This document shows positions 16,693 to 24,606 of a stretch of DNA of 57,818 nt, in pieces. The notes under the pieces were generated by a model. The model ran no database searches. It had not been told where the DNA came from and saw only the letters and a program-made list of their open reading frames with translations. Positions within the stretch are counted from its first letter, which is position 1; each line of letters starts with the position of its first letter. This stretch comes from JBKECO01 sp047974745 (GTDB taxonomy: Bacteria > Bacillota > Clostridia > Lachnospirales > Lachnospiraceae), in assembly GCA_047974745.1 (NCBI GenBank), contig JBKECO010000060.1, positions 1-57,818 of the forward strand, read 5' to 3'. The position numbers and the translations under genes are program-made.

Positions 16693-17416
16693 ATCGATAT
16701 CCTCTCGGCGTTACCATATGCTCCTTCAGATGCCTGGTCTGCTCATTTCCGATATAGACCGTAGTGAACATATCCACGTTCTCATCTCTAAGTTCCTTCA
16801 GAGAAAGAATTTTAACTGTCTGACCGTCTCTTGCGATGTCCTTTACGATTCCACATATCGTTTCCGGGCTTTTATACGTCATTAAAAGCTCACATGCCTT
16901 TTTCAGATAGTCCGCTCTTTTCTTACTGGATGGATTATAAAGGCAGACCACAAAATCTGCTTTTGCTGCTTCTAGTAATCTCGTCTCGATTTTTTCCCAG
17001 GGTGTCAGCAGATCACTCAGGCTGATCAGACAAAAATCATGCATCAGAGGTGCTCCAAGCAGTGCAGCGCCTGCATTCGCAGCTGTTACGCCCGGAATGA
17101 TACTTAGCTTTGTATCAGGATATTTCTCTCCGATCTCGTACATCAGCCCCGCCATTCCATAGATTCCTGCATCTCCGCTGCAGATCATGGATACCACTTT
17201 CCCTTTTTCTGCTTCTTCAAAAGCAAGAATGCAGCGCTCCACCTCCTGGCGCATTGGAGTCGTTATGAACTCTTTTTCTGCAAAATGCTCTTTGACCAAA
17301 TCGACATATACGGTATAACCGATGATCACATCACTCTTTTTTAATGTTTCTGCTGCCTGTATCGTCATCTGCTCATAGGCTCCCGGTCCGATACCAACTA
17401 CATAAATGTTATTCAT
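16682..17416 (-). CDS. cbiH: Cobalt-factor III / precorrin-3B C17-methyltransferase
   Basis: This 244-residue SAM-dependent tetrapyrrole methyltransferase contracts the ring by methylating C-17. It has the family start VVGIGPGAYEQMTIQA, VIIGYTVYVDLV, SGDAGIYGMAGLMYE, IPGVTAANAGAALLGAPLMHDF, and VCLYNPSSKKR near the middle. I chose ATG 17416, which overlaps the cbiG stop as ATGA and has a TGGAG site 8 bases before it. A start 15 bases upstream is possible but less likely. Confidence 0.94.
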   Translation of the reverse strand: MNNIYVVGIGPGAYEQMTIQAAETLKKSDVIIGYTVYVDLVKEHFAEKEFITTPMRQEVERCILAFEEAEKGKVVSMICSGDAGIYGMAGLMYEIGEKYPDTKLSIIPGVTAANAGAALLGAPLMHDFCLISLSDLLTPWEKIETRLLEAAKADFVVCLYNPSSKKRADYLKKACELLMTYKSPETICGIVKDIARDGQTVKILSLKELRDENVDMFTTVYIGNEQTRHLKEHMVTPRGYRYDK

Positions 17417-18492
17417 ATACGTATACTCCATTCTTCTTCTGCAAGTGCTATTGTTATGCCATTACGTGCCTGTTTTCCTGCGATCAGACTACTGTGCCCC
17501 GAAGAGGAAAGCGCTGCCCTTTCACAGACATTTCCAATCCCTGTCACGGAGCGAACGAATTCCGATTCCGTAGTAACATCCTCGATTCGAGCGAGCTCCT
17601 CTGCTGTATATGTAAGGAACGGTATGCCGCGTTCCCGAAAAAAGGCCAGCAGACCCATTTCTTCTTTCTTTAAATCGATGGATGCTCCCTGTTTTAATGC
17701 TTTAGGGTGAATATTCCATTTTTTTAGAATTTCATCTGCAAATTCAAAGATCAATGCCTGGTCCGTTTCTTTTTTGCAGCCGATACCAAGCACTACGTTT
17801 GCAGGAATTAGATCCAGCTGCTGTGAAAAAACCTCTACCTCATGGATTCCCAGATAGATCCCTAGCTCTCCCTGCAGTTTAGATCGGTCGGTCACGACTT
17901 GGATCCCCTGCGACAGGAGGCTGCTGTAAGTACTGTCCGTTCCATGATCCCCTTGAGTCTTGAACTTGTTCTCTTCATCAAAGAGCGTAATGATATCCCC
18001 CTCTAAAAGTGCAGCGGAAATTCTTTTTGCAGTGTCCCTGTCCGATAGAAATAACTGGTTCCTTGCTGCGAACTCGTCTACGGCGAACAGGCTGTTTACA
18101 TCCGTTGCGGTTGTGACTACAGGGATCGCACCGATCATCTTCGCCGTTTCATGGCAGAAACGATTCGCTCCTCCTACATGACCGCTTAACAGGCTGATGC
18201 AGAATTGCCCTGCTTCATCCACAACGAGTACGCCGGGGTCTGTGAACTTATCCTTTACATAAGGTGCTATGCTTCTGACTGCGATTCCGCAGGCTCCTAC
18301 ATAGACCAATGCATCCGCAAGAAAAAACATCCTCTTGACCCACTCCGCAAGGGATTCCTTTTTTTCTGCGGTCTTTGGATAACTATGATAATCCCCAATG
18401 ATCTCATATGAGGCTACCCCGCTCAGTCCTTCTGAAATTTTAGCAGCCGTCTGATATCCCTTTCGGGTAAAACTGGCAATTGCAATTTTCAT
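17413..18492 (-). CDS. cbiG: Cobalt-precorrin-5A hydrolase
   Basis: This 359-residue CbiG opens the delta-lactone of cobalt-precorrin-5A and releases acetaldehyde. Visible features are ALVYVGACGIAVRSIAPYV and the highly conserved SLLSGHVGGANRFC in the central part, then TTATDVN. A C-terminal CobE-like domain contains LGIGCKKETD and the FSSSGH-like ALSSSGHSSLIAGK region. The length is typical. It overlaps cbiF and cbiH by 4 bases each. Confidence 0.94.
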   Translation of the reverse strand: MKIAIASFTRKGYQTAAKISEGLSGVASYEIIGDYHSYPKTAEKKESLAEWVKRMFFLADALVYVGACGIAVRSIAPYVKDKFTDPGVLVVDEAGQFCISLLSGHVGGANRFCHETAKMIGAIPVVTTATDVNSLFAVDEFAARNQLFLSDRDTAKRISAALLEGDIITLFDEENKFKTQGDHGTDSTYSSLLSQGIQVVTDRSKLQGELGIYLGIHEVEVFSQQLDLIPANVVLGIGCKKETDQALIFEFADEILKKWNIHPKALKQGASIDLKKEEMGLLAFFRERGIPFLTYTAEELARIEDVTTESEFVRSVTGIGNVCERAALSSSGHSSLIAGKQARNGITIALAEEEWSIRI

Positions 18493-19250
18493 CGTATCGT
18501 TCCCTTACGGAATTCCGTAGTAAATTCAGGATGATAAAGTTCGGATCTCTGATAGTTCTTATGTGCGACAGCGTCTCCCACAATAATCAGCGCCGTTTTT
18601 GTTATATTCTCCTCATCGGCTCTTTGCGCCAGTTCACTTACGGTGCAGCGAAGGATTTTCTCGTCCTCCCAGGTTGCTTTATAGACGATAGCAGCCGGTG
18701 TATCTTCACGGTATCCCCCTGCGATCAGCCTCTGGGTGAGCTCGTCTAGCATGCCTGTACTGAGAAAAATGACCATGCTTGCATTGTGTGCAGCGAATGA
18801 CTCTATACTTTCTTTGGGTGGCACCGGCGTTCTGCCTGCCATTCTGGTGATGATCACACTCTGTGATACATCTGGAAGTGTATACTCCAGATTCAGCGAA
18901 GATGCTGCTCCGCAAAATGAACTGACTCCGGAGCAGACCTGAAACGGGATTCCCTCTTCCTCGAGAAGATCCATCTGTTCTCTGATCGCTCCATAAATGC
19001 TAGGATCACCGGTATGGAGTCTTACGGTCATCTCTGCTTTTGCCTCAGTCTGTTTCATTGTTTCAAATACTTCTTCTAGTGTCATGGTAGCACTGTTATA
19101 GATATCGCAGCCTTCTTTGGTGTATTCCAGCAGCTTGGGATTGACTAATGACCCGGCATAGATGACGCAATCTGCCTCCTGCAGCAGTTTCTGTCCTCTG
19201 ACAGTGATCAGGTCTGCTGCCCCTGATCCGGCTCCGACAAAATGTATCAT
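18489..19250 (-). CDS. cbiF: Cobalt-precorrin-4 C11-methyltransferase
   Basis: This 253-residue SAM-dependent methyltransferase has the family N-terminus MIHFVGAGSGAADLITVRG. It continues with CVIYAGSLVNPKLLEY, RLHTGDPSIYGAIREQMD, VCSGVSSFCGAASSLNLEYTLP-type substrate loop residues and TRMAGRTPVP, all hallmarks of CbiF/CobM. The GAGSG and LHTGDPS motifs bind SAM. It overlaps cbiL and cbiG by 4 bases. Confidence 0.95.
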   Translation of the reverse strand: MIHFVGAGSGAADLITVRGQKLLQEADCVIYAGSLVNPKLLEYTKEGCDIYNSATMTLEEVFETMKQTEAKAEMTVRLHTGDPSIYGAIREQMDLLEEEGIPFQVCSGVSSFCGAASSLNLEYTLPDVSQSVIITRMAGRTPVPPKESIESFAAHNASMVIFLSTGMLDELTQRLIAGGYREDTPAAIVYKATWEDEKILRCTVSELAQRADEENITKTALIIVGDAVAHKNYQRSELYHPEFTTEFRKGTIR

Positions 19251-19933
19251 GATTTCTCCTTCGCAATGATTAGTGTATAATAGCTTCCTGTTTCCGGTAT
19301 TTCGTTTGCGGAATTATATATTTTTTCATTGGGCATGCCACAGTTCTCGATCATACGCACTTGTGCATCAGATCGAAGCAGCTGCTCCTTGACATCTCCC
19401 AGTTTTTTTCCGGATTTCATAAAGACCTTTGTTCCTGAAAGCTGCATAGCTTCTTCTATTGCGTAGGAGGCCGGATAGATATGAAGCGGTTCTGCACTTT
19501 CAACTAATGCTGTATTTAATTTTGCTGCCACCGCACAAAATGAGGGTATTCCACTTATGATTTCTGTTTCATATCCCTCTTTCTCCAGAATATGATGCAG
19601 GTACCAGTATGTAGAGTATACAGTCGGATCCCCCAATGTTAAGAATGCAACTTTTTTATTCTGATCCAGATGCAAGGCGAGCAGCTTCGCGCCTTCTCTG
19701 TGGCTTTGTTCCAGTATTTCGCGATCTTTTGTCATTGGCATCGGTATGGCGATGCAGGTCTTATCCGATAATCTGCTGCAGGCTCCTGCTGCGATCTGAA
19801 ATGCCACACTTTCTTCGACTTTTCTGCCCGGCACAGCAATCACATCGCATTCTTCTATGATTCTGACTGCCTTAAGTGTCATGTATTCCGGATCCCCGGG
19901 TCCAACTCCGATTCCATATAATTTTCCTGTCAT
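19247..19933 (-). CDS. cbiL: Cobalt-precorrin-2 C20-methyltransferase
   Basis: This 228-residue enzyme performs the first ring methylation after cobalt insertion, at C-20. Family elements are LYGIGVGPGDPEYMTLKAVRII at the N-terminus (SAM loop GVGPGDPE), VAFLTLGDPTVYSTYWYLH and IISGIPSFCAVAAKL. A late YTLIIAKEK strand ends the protein. It starts 15 bases after cbiD ends and overlaps cbiF by 4 bases. Confidence 0.95.
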   Translation of the reverse strand: MTGKLYGIGVGPGDPEYMTLKAVRIIEECDVIAVPGRKVEESVAFQIAAGACSRLSDKTCIAIPMPMTKDREILEQSHREGAKLLALHLDQNKKVAFLTLGDPTVYSTYWYLHHILEKEGYETEIISGIPSFCAVAAKLNTALVESAEPLHIYPASYAIEEAMQLSGTKVFMKSGKKLGDVKEQLLRSDAQVRMIENCGMPNEKIYNSANEIPETGSYYTLIIAKEKS

Positions 19934-19948
19934 AAGTCCTCTTTTCAG

Positions 19949-21091
19949 TTAATGTGATTCCCTGGAGTAATGGATCTCTCCAAGCTTTCCTAGTTTTGAT
20001 GAGTAAATAATGATATGCAGCGACAGTTCTCCCTTGCTTCTTTGCACCATATAGAACCGAATCCTATCTAAGACTTGTTCCATGACCGGCTCTAGTACAT
20101 TCTGATCTGAAAGGATCGCCACTGCCTCTTCGGTCGTCACCGTCTCAAGTATCCGGCAGGCGAGTTCGCCTCCCTCTCCTGCACGAAGGACTGCAGCCGC
20201 CAAAAGCTCTGCCCTGCAGTCAGCAGACTTAGAATGGGTATCCATGATACCACCGGAGAGCTTGATTGCTTTGCCAATGTGAGAAACAAAGGTCAACTCC
20301 TTCACATGATTCCATACCGCAAGATCAAGAAATTTACCTACAAAATTACTGCATAAGATCGGCTCCCGCATCTTTAATTTCGCATCCTTGCTGATAAATG
20401 CCTCTCCATAGTTGCCGGGTGCCGCAAGCAAGTGTGTCTCGCCTCGTTTGATATGCATCAGCAGTTCTGTTTCAATACTTTTAATCAGAGCTTCTTCACT
20501 CATTGGGACAACGATCCCACTGGTGCCAAGGATAGAAATACCACCCAGAATGCCCAATCTCGGGTTAAACGTGTGTACTGCCACCTTTTCCCCCTCAGGC
20601 GCTTCGATCACAACTTTGATTCGACCTTTGAATCCATAACTGTCACATACCTTTTGTACCTCATCTGCAATCATTTTTCTTGGTACTCGATTGATCGCAG
20701 CCTCACCCACTGGCTGCTCGAGCCCTTCCTGAGTCACTCTGCCAACTCCCTGACCACCGTCGATTTCTATGCCGCTCTCCATGGAGCCGTTATCCTCAGT
20801 CATGCTGACGCTTGCAAGAATCAGCATCCCATTCGTTACGTCCGGGTCATCCCCGCCATCTTTTTGCACCCCACAGACAGCATATGTCTTTTGAATCCGG
20901 CAATCCTTAACATCCAGACATAGCCGAACATTATTCGGTGTTACTATCTCAGTCTTTACTTGTTCTTTTCCGGAAAAAAGTGATTCTGCAGCTGCCTTTG
21001 CTGCCGCTGCTGCGCATGATCCTGTTGTGTATCCGCACCTTAATTTTTTTCCTTCGAATAGAACTGACATTTCATCCAGGCTCTTCTCCAA
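19949..21091 (-). CDS. cbiD: Cobalt-precorrin-5B C1-methyltransferase
   Basis: This 380-residue CbiD methylates C-1 of the ring. It carries the hallmark RCGYTTGSCAAAAAKAA near the N-terminus, DGGDDPDVTNGM, GQGVGRVTQEGL, the NPRLGILGGISILGTSGIV block and HIGKAIKLSGGIMDTHS. I place the start at TTG 21091 because AGGAGG lies 4 bases before it. The upstream ATG at 21121 falls inside the stem of the riboswitch-controlled terminator and cannot be a sensible start. It is the first gene of the cobalamin operon. Confidence 0.93.
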   Translation of the reverse strand: MEKSLDEMSVLFEGKKLRCGYTTGSCAAAAAKAAAESLFSGKEQVKTEIVTPNNVRLCLDVKDCRIQKTYAVCGVQKDGGDDPDVTNGMLILASVSMTEDNGSMESGIEIDGGQGVGRVTQEGLEQPVGEAAINRVPRKMIADEVQKVCDSYGFKGRIKVVIEAPEGEKVAVHTFNPRLGILGGISILGTSGIVVPMSEEALIKSIETELLMHIKRGETHLLAAPGNYGEAFISKDAKLKMREPILCSNFVGKFLDLAVWNHVKELTFVSHIGKAIKLSGGIMDTHSKSADCRAELLAAAVLRAGEGGELACRILETVTTEEAVAILSDQNVLEPVMEQVLDRIRFYMVQRSKGELSLHIIIYSSKLGKLGEIHYSRESH

Positions 21092-21103
21092 GTTTCCTCC
21101 TAT

Positions 21104-21143
21104 AAAAAAAGGAACATCCACCCTAAAAAAGGATACACGTTCC
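21104..21143 (-). terminator. Intrinsic terminator of the cobalamin riboswitch
   Basis: On the minus strand, GGAAC(gtgt)ATCC pairs with GGATGTTCC, followed by seven T residues. The stem ends just before the cbiD ribosome binding site. This is the expression platform: B12 binding upstream should favour this stem and stop transcription. Confidence 0.8.
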
Positions 21144-21184
21144 CTACTGCTTCATGTAAACTATTCCCGGAGTTTCATTGTTTA

Positions 21185-21325
21185 GATAAAGCAGGTTTCC
21201 TGACTTAAAGATCAGCGCTCTATGGCCCTTCTCAGACGTATGTCCAATGGTTTGCCAGATTACTCCCTTATTACAGTGACCGGTTCGTCCAGGATTCTCA
21301 CCTGTGTTCCCTCTCATGACTAAAT
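21185..21325 (-). ncRNA. Cobalamin riboswitch
   Basis: Reading the minus strand, the leader contains the conserved features of a B12 riboswitch: GGTGAGAATCC, the CGGTCACTGTAA core, GGCAAACCATTGG, and the B12 box AGTCAGGAAACCTGC (21191-21205). It lies between the operon promoter and the cbiD terminator. It should reduce expression of the 18-gene biosynthesis and cobalt-import operon when adenosylcobalamin is plentiful. Confidence 0.95.
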
Positions 21326-21358
21326 TGTCATCACTTTATCCAATTTTATGTTTTGTAT

Positions 21359-21387
21359 AGCGTATCATGTAAAATGATCTTAGTCAA
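21359..21387 (-). promoter_or_regulatory. Promoter of the cobalamin operon
   Basis: TTGACT (21387-21382) and TACGCT (21364-21359) are 17 bases apart, directly upstream of the riboswitch. It is the only clear promoter found before the 18 tightly spaced genes. Confidence 0.65.
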
Positions 21388-21422
21388 GATATCAGAAACC
21401 AGTCTTGGCCAGACAAATGAGA

Positions 21423-23624
21423 CTACTCTTCGCCGAACATCATGTGCTCCATGTAAAAGTCCTGAAAATCCAAATCAGATGCCAGTGAAATTTCGACTGC
21501 CTGCTCAGCCATGACAGTCATCTTCTGTCCATTTTCTTCTGAAAACAGTGCTTTTAAAGCTCCTTTTAGAGAGGTGTTTCCAGCCGCTGTGATCTTATCT
21601 GAAAGCTCTTCCGGGATCATACCGATGGAGACAGCTTTTTCCAGTTCGATATGATAACCGAATCCACCTGCTAGAAATACCTCGTCAATATCGTCATAAC
21701 TTAACTCACTTCGCAGGATCAAGGTCTCAATTCCGGCACGGATCGCAGACTTAGCCAGCTGGATCTCGCGAATATCTTTTTGGGAAATTACGATCTGCTC
21801 CCCCTCCTGGGTTTTAGCGAGCGGGTATCCATCCTCATGCCAATCCTCCTCCATCATTCCTGTGAAGGAGACGATTTCATGCTCTACGAGTTCAAAGACT
21901 CCGGCAATGATCCCTGTTCCACAAATTCCAATCGGAGGTCTGTCTCCTATGGTTGCCACAGTGGTCTGACCATCTTCGATCTTTACACTGTAGATCGCAC
22001 CATCGATACTTCCGGTCCCCCATTCGATATTGCCCCCTTCAAAAGCAGGTCCGGCAGCAGTTGAGGTTACAAGTATCCGCTCCTTTGATCCAATCGCCAT
22101 CTCGCCATTCGTTCCCAGGTCGACCAGCAGAGCCATCTTTTCATTCTCAGAAAAGCCGCATGCGAACAAACCTGCCGTAATATCTGCGCCTACAAAAGTA
22201 CTGATACCAGGCAGAAGCTCGATTTGTGTATTTGCAAAACCTGGGTCAGCAAATACCTCTGCAAAGCTTCTCCTCTCTCGTTTCAGATTGACCGCATCAA
22301 AAGGATACACTCCAAGGGTCTCACAGGAATACCCCATCAGTAAGTGAAGCATCGTTGTGTTTCCTGCAATCGTGATCTTTTGGATCTGCGATTCTTTGAT
22401 TCCATACTGATCGGCAAGTTGTCGGATTCCAGTCAGAAGATCCTGCTGAATACTTTCTTGCAGCTGCTCCTTCTTTCCTGTATTGGACGCCTGCATTCTG
22501 GCGATCACATCCGCACCAAAAGTGCGTTGCCGGTTCATTGTCGTATAAGTATCGATCACGGTCTGAGTCTGTAGGCCGCATAGTGATATGGCGATCGTCG
22601 TCGTTCCGATGTCAATGGCATATCCAAACTCCTGATCTGCTTCATGCTTTACTCCCAGCCCGCTTTCCGCCACTACGTGAAAACCATTCTCGAAGGTATC
22701 TGCCATCGAGATGGTACAGCTGCCAGTCAGCATACTGGTGCAGGCCAGACGCAGACCGGATAAAAGCTCTTCTTCTGAAAAAAAATGAAGATCTTCCTTT
22801 GATGGTGCAAGAATTCCTTCTTTGAGCACTACCTTGCACTTTCCGCACTTTCCGTTACCGCCGCAGGGTTTACTCATGTAGATATCATTCTGTTCAAGTA
22901 GTGTAGTCAGCTTTTCATCCGAAAAGAAAGGAATTTTCTTTTCTTCGCCCTCTGCCAGGATTGTCAGCACTCTCTCAGCTCTATTCTCGTATACCTTTCT
23001 GACTGGGCAGTCGATTTTATCACATTGTGTACAATCATGTTTTGTCTGAAAAAAAGAGGTATCGTCTGTCAGCTCAAATACCTGGCATAGGGATTTGACT
23101 GGATCGTACATGAACCCAGAAGTAATATCAAGGTTCAGGGTCTGCTTCGCATTTAATGCATCATATGCAGTTTTTTGGATTTCCATCCGTATTTCCTGCG
23201 GTGCTTCAAAGCGATGCAGTACTCCAACCTTCTCTTCCTTACAGAGCAGTTTTACTTTCTCAATTACTTCTTTATCAAGTGAAAAAAGGCAGCTGTCTGC
23301 CATCGCATCCACTAGCATTCCATTGACATAGTCTCCTTCTTCAAAATACTTTGCTGAAAGCTTTGAGACCTCGCCACCGATCGTAAGAATACAGTACAAG
23401 ACCTTTGCTCCTACTTTCAGGACTTCATTTTCTTCCGTGATTTCATCAAATACGAAGGCTGCTTTTGGACGTATTCTCATACGTACCGCATCGTAAAGAC
23501 TATCGTAGGCGTCTTTCATCTCCTCATATACCGGATTATCTGGTCTGCAGTCTAGCAGTCCCATCACCGTATCTTCCTCTGGTCCCGTTACTCTTAGTCC
23601 AAAAATTCTGATGTCTCTTTCCAT
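21423..23624 (-). CDS. RACE-type corrinoid reductive activator (ferredoxin + ASKHA ATPase)
   Basis: This 733-residue protein restores inactive Co(II) corrinoid to Co(I) by ATP-driven reduction. Residues 1-215 resemble the MetH activation domain (FMYDPVKSLC, then a C-x2-C-x4-C motif at 198-206). Residues 225-310 are a [2Fe-2S] ferredoxin (C254, C260, C263, C295 in CGGNGKCGKC and LACTSM). Residues 330-733 are the DUF4445/RACo ATPase: AIDIGTTTIAISL, then ITIAGNTTMLHLLMG, LLVDLGTNGEMAIG, CGTGIIAG and a late VFLAGGFGYHI. I chose ATG 23624 with GGGGGAAG before it. It lies 113 bases after the corrinoid protein, separated by a terminator hairpin, so it may be expressed at a lower level than its target. 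Confidence 0.9.
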   Translation of the reverse strand: MERDIRIFGLRVTGPEEDTVMGLLDCRPDNPVYEEMKDAYDSLYDAVRMRIRPKAAFVFDEITEENEVLKVGAKVLYCILTIGGEVSKLSAKYFEEGDYVNGMLVDAMADSCLFSLDKEVIEKVKLLCKEEKVGVLHRFEAPQEIRMEIQKTAYDALNAKQTLNLDITSGFMYDPVKSLCQVFELTDDTSFFQTKHDCTQCDKIDCPVRKVYENRAERVLTILAEGEEKKIPFFSDEKLTTLLEQNDIYMSKPCGGNGKCGKCKVVLKEGILAPSKEDLHFFSEEELLSGLRLACTSMLTGSCTISMADTFENGFHVVAESGLGVKHEADQEFGYAIDIGTTTIAISLCGLQTQTVIDTYTTMNRQRTFGADVIARMQASNTGKKEQLQESIQQDLLTGIRQLADQYGIKESQIQKITIAGNTTMLHLLMGYSCETLGVYPFDAVNLKRERRSFAEVFADPGFANTQIELLPGISTFVGADITAGLFACGFSENEKMALLVDLGTNGEMAIGSKERILVTSTAAGPAFEGGNIEWGTGSIDGAIYSVKIEDGQTTVATIGDRPPIGICGTGIIAGVFELVEHEIVSFTGMMEEDWHEDGYPLAKTQEGEQIVISQKDIREIQLAKSAIRAGIETLILRSELSYDDIDEVFLAGGFGYHIELEKAVSIGMIPEELSDKITAAGNTSLKGALKALFSEENGQKMTVMAEQAVEISLASDLDFQDFYMEHMMFGEE

Positions 23625-23686
23625 TCTTCCCCCTATCAAATGCCACATAGCGGTAATTCACCTGATTCCGATAATCGCATCTTGCA

Positions 23687-23722
23687 GAAAAAAAGTGCTG
23701 CAGTTTGAATCACCGCAGCACT
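23687..23722 (-). terminator. Terminator/attenuator between corrinoid protein and RACE genes
   Basis: AGTGCTGC and GCAGCACT form a perfect 8-bp stem followed by seven T on the minus strand. It lies between the corrinoid-protein stop and the activator start, with no separate promoter evident. Confidence 0.8.
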
Positions 23723-23737
23723 TACTTTTCATTTTTA

Positions 23738-24388
23738 TTATGCTGTAGCCGCTCTATTCAAGACTACCTCTTTTGCCGTCTCTGCGCAAGTAGCAGCATC
23801 CGGTGTATAGTAATCTGCGCCGATCTGTTCTGCATATCCCTGACTGACTGGTGCTCCGCCTACCATTACGATATATTTGTTACGAAGTCCGCTCTCTGAA
23901 AGCTTCTCGATTACGCCCTTCATGTTTGGCATTGTTGTAGTTAGAAGTGCTGACATACAGATCAGATCTGCTCCTACTTCTTCTGCCTTTTCAATAAAGA
24001 CTTCAGATTCCACATCTACACCAACATCGAAGATTTCAAATCCTGCTCCCTTTAACATCATGACCACAAGGTTCTTGCCAATGTCATGCAGATCTCCCTT
24101 TACCGTTCCAACTACTGCTTTACCAAGTGGCTCATTGCCGATCTCGATCAGTTTTGGCTCTAAGATTGCAAGTCCTGCATTCATTGCTCTTGCTGCAACA
24201 AGAACTTCAGGAACAAAAACTTCGTTTTTCTTGAATTTATCACCGATGATCATCATTCCTGAAAGAAGACCATCGTTCAGAATTTCTTTTGGATCGTAAT
24301 TCTCGTCGAGTGCCTGTTGAACCAGTGCTTTCACATTTTTAGCACGACCTTTTTGCAAGTACTCTGACATCTCCTGAATAATACTCAT
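23738..24388 (-). CDS. Corrinoid (B12-binding) methyl-carrier protein, MtaC/MtbC-like
   Basis: This 216-residue cobalamin-binding shuttle protein carries a methyl group between methyltransferases. Residues 1-88 form the helical cap domain. Residues 90-216 form the Rossmann-like B12 domain, with the lower-ligand motif D-x-H-x-x-G (D99, H101, G104 in GDLHDIGKNL), a SALLTTTM strand end and GGAPV. It follows a 218-base leader shared with the divergent PocR-type regulator. No cognate substrate methyltransferase (MtaB, MttB, MtmB types) is adjacent, so the methyl donor is not known. It is similar in layout to methanol, methylamine and methoxy-compound systems. Confidence 0.92.
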   Translation of the reverse strand: MSIIQEMSEYLQKGRAKNVKALVQQALDENYDPKEILNDGLLSGMMIIGDKFKKNEVFVPEVLVAARAMNAGLAILEPKLIEIGNEPLGKAVVGTVKGDLHDIGKNLVVMMLKGAGFEIFDVGVDVESEVFIEKAEEVGADLICMSALLTTTMPNMKGVIEKLSESGLRNKYIVMVGGAPVSQGYAEQIGADYYTPDAATCAETAKEVVLNRAATA

Positions 24389-24606
24389 TGTTTCCCTCCA
24401 TACATTAGCTTATATCAGCTTCTTCTCATTAAGCTCCTCTGCCCGCTTCTTAGCCAGGAAGCCAGTCCCATTTACATCTGATCTTATTATATATAATATT
24501 TCGAGTTCTATTTTGTAATTTTTTTAGATGAACGGTATTTTTTTTATATAAATTATGGTACAATAAATCATACTGAAATAGTCGAATAACAGTATTTGGA
24601 GGGAGT
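24389..24606. promoter_or_regulatory. Divergent control region of corrinoid gene and PocR-type regulator
   Basis: This 218-base AT-rich region lies between two divergent genes. For the leftward gene a TATAAT-like -10 lies near 24485-24495 without a recognisable -35, as expected for an activator-dependent promoter. The roughly 100-base leader that follows contains small hairpins (GCTTC...GAAGC and AGCTT...AAGCT). For the rightward gene a TACAAT lies near 24560. The operator of the AraC-type regulator is probably here, but I cannot define it. Confidence 0.45.

Noticed and set aside
20432..20923. 163-codon open frame opposite cbiD
   Set aside because: Antisense shadow of a conserved gene, with Cys/His/Phe-rich composition typical of such shadows.
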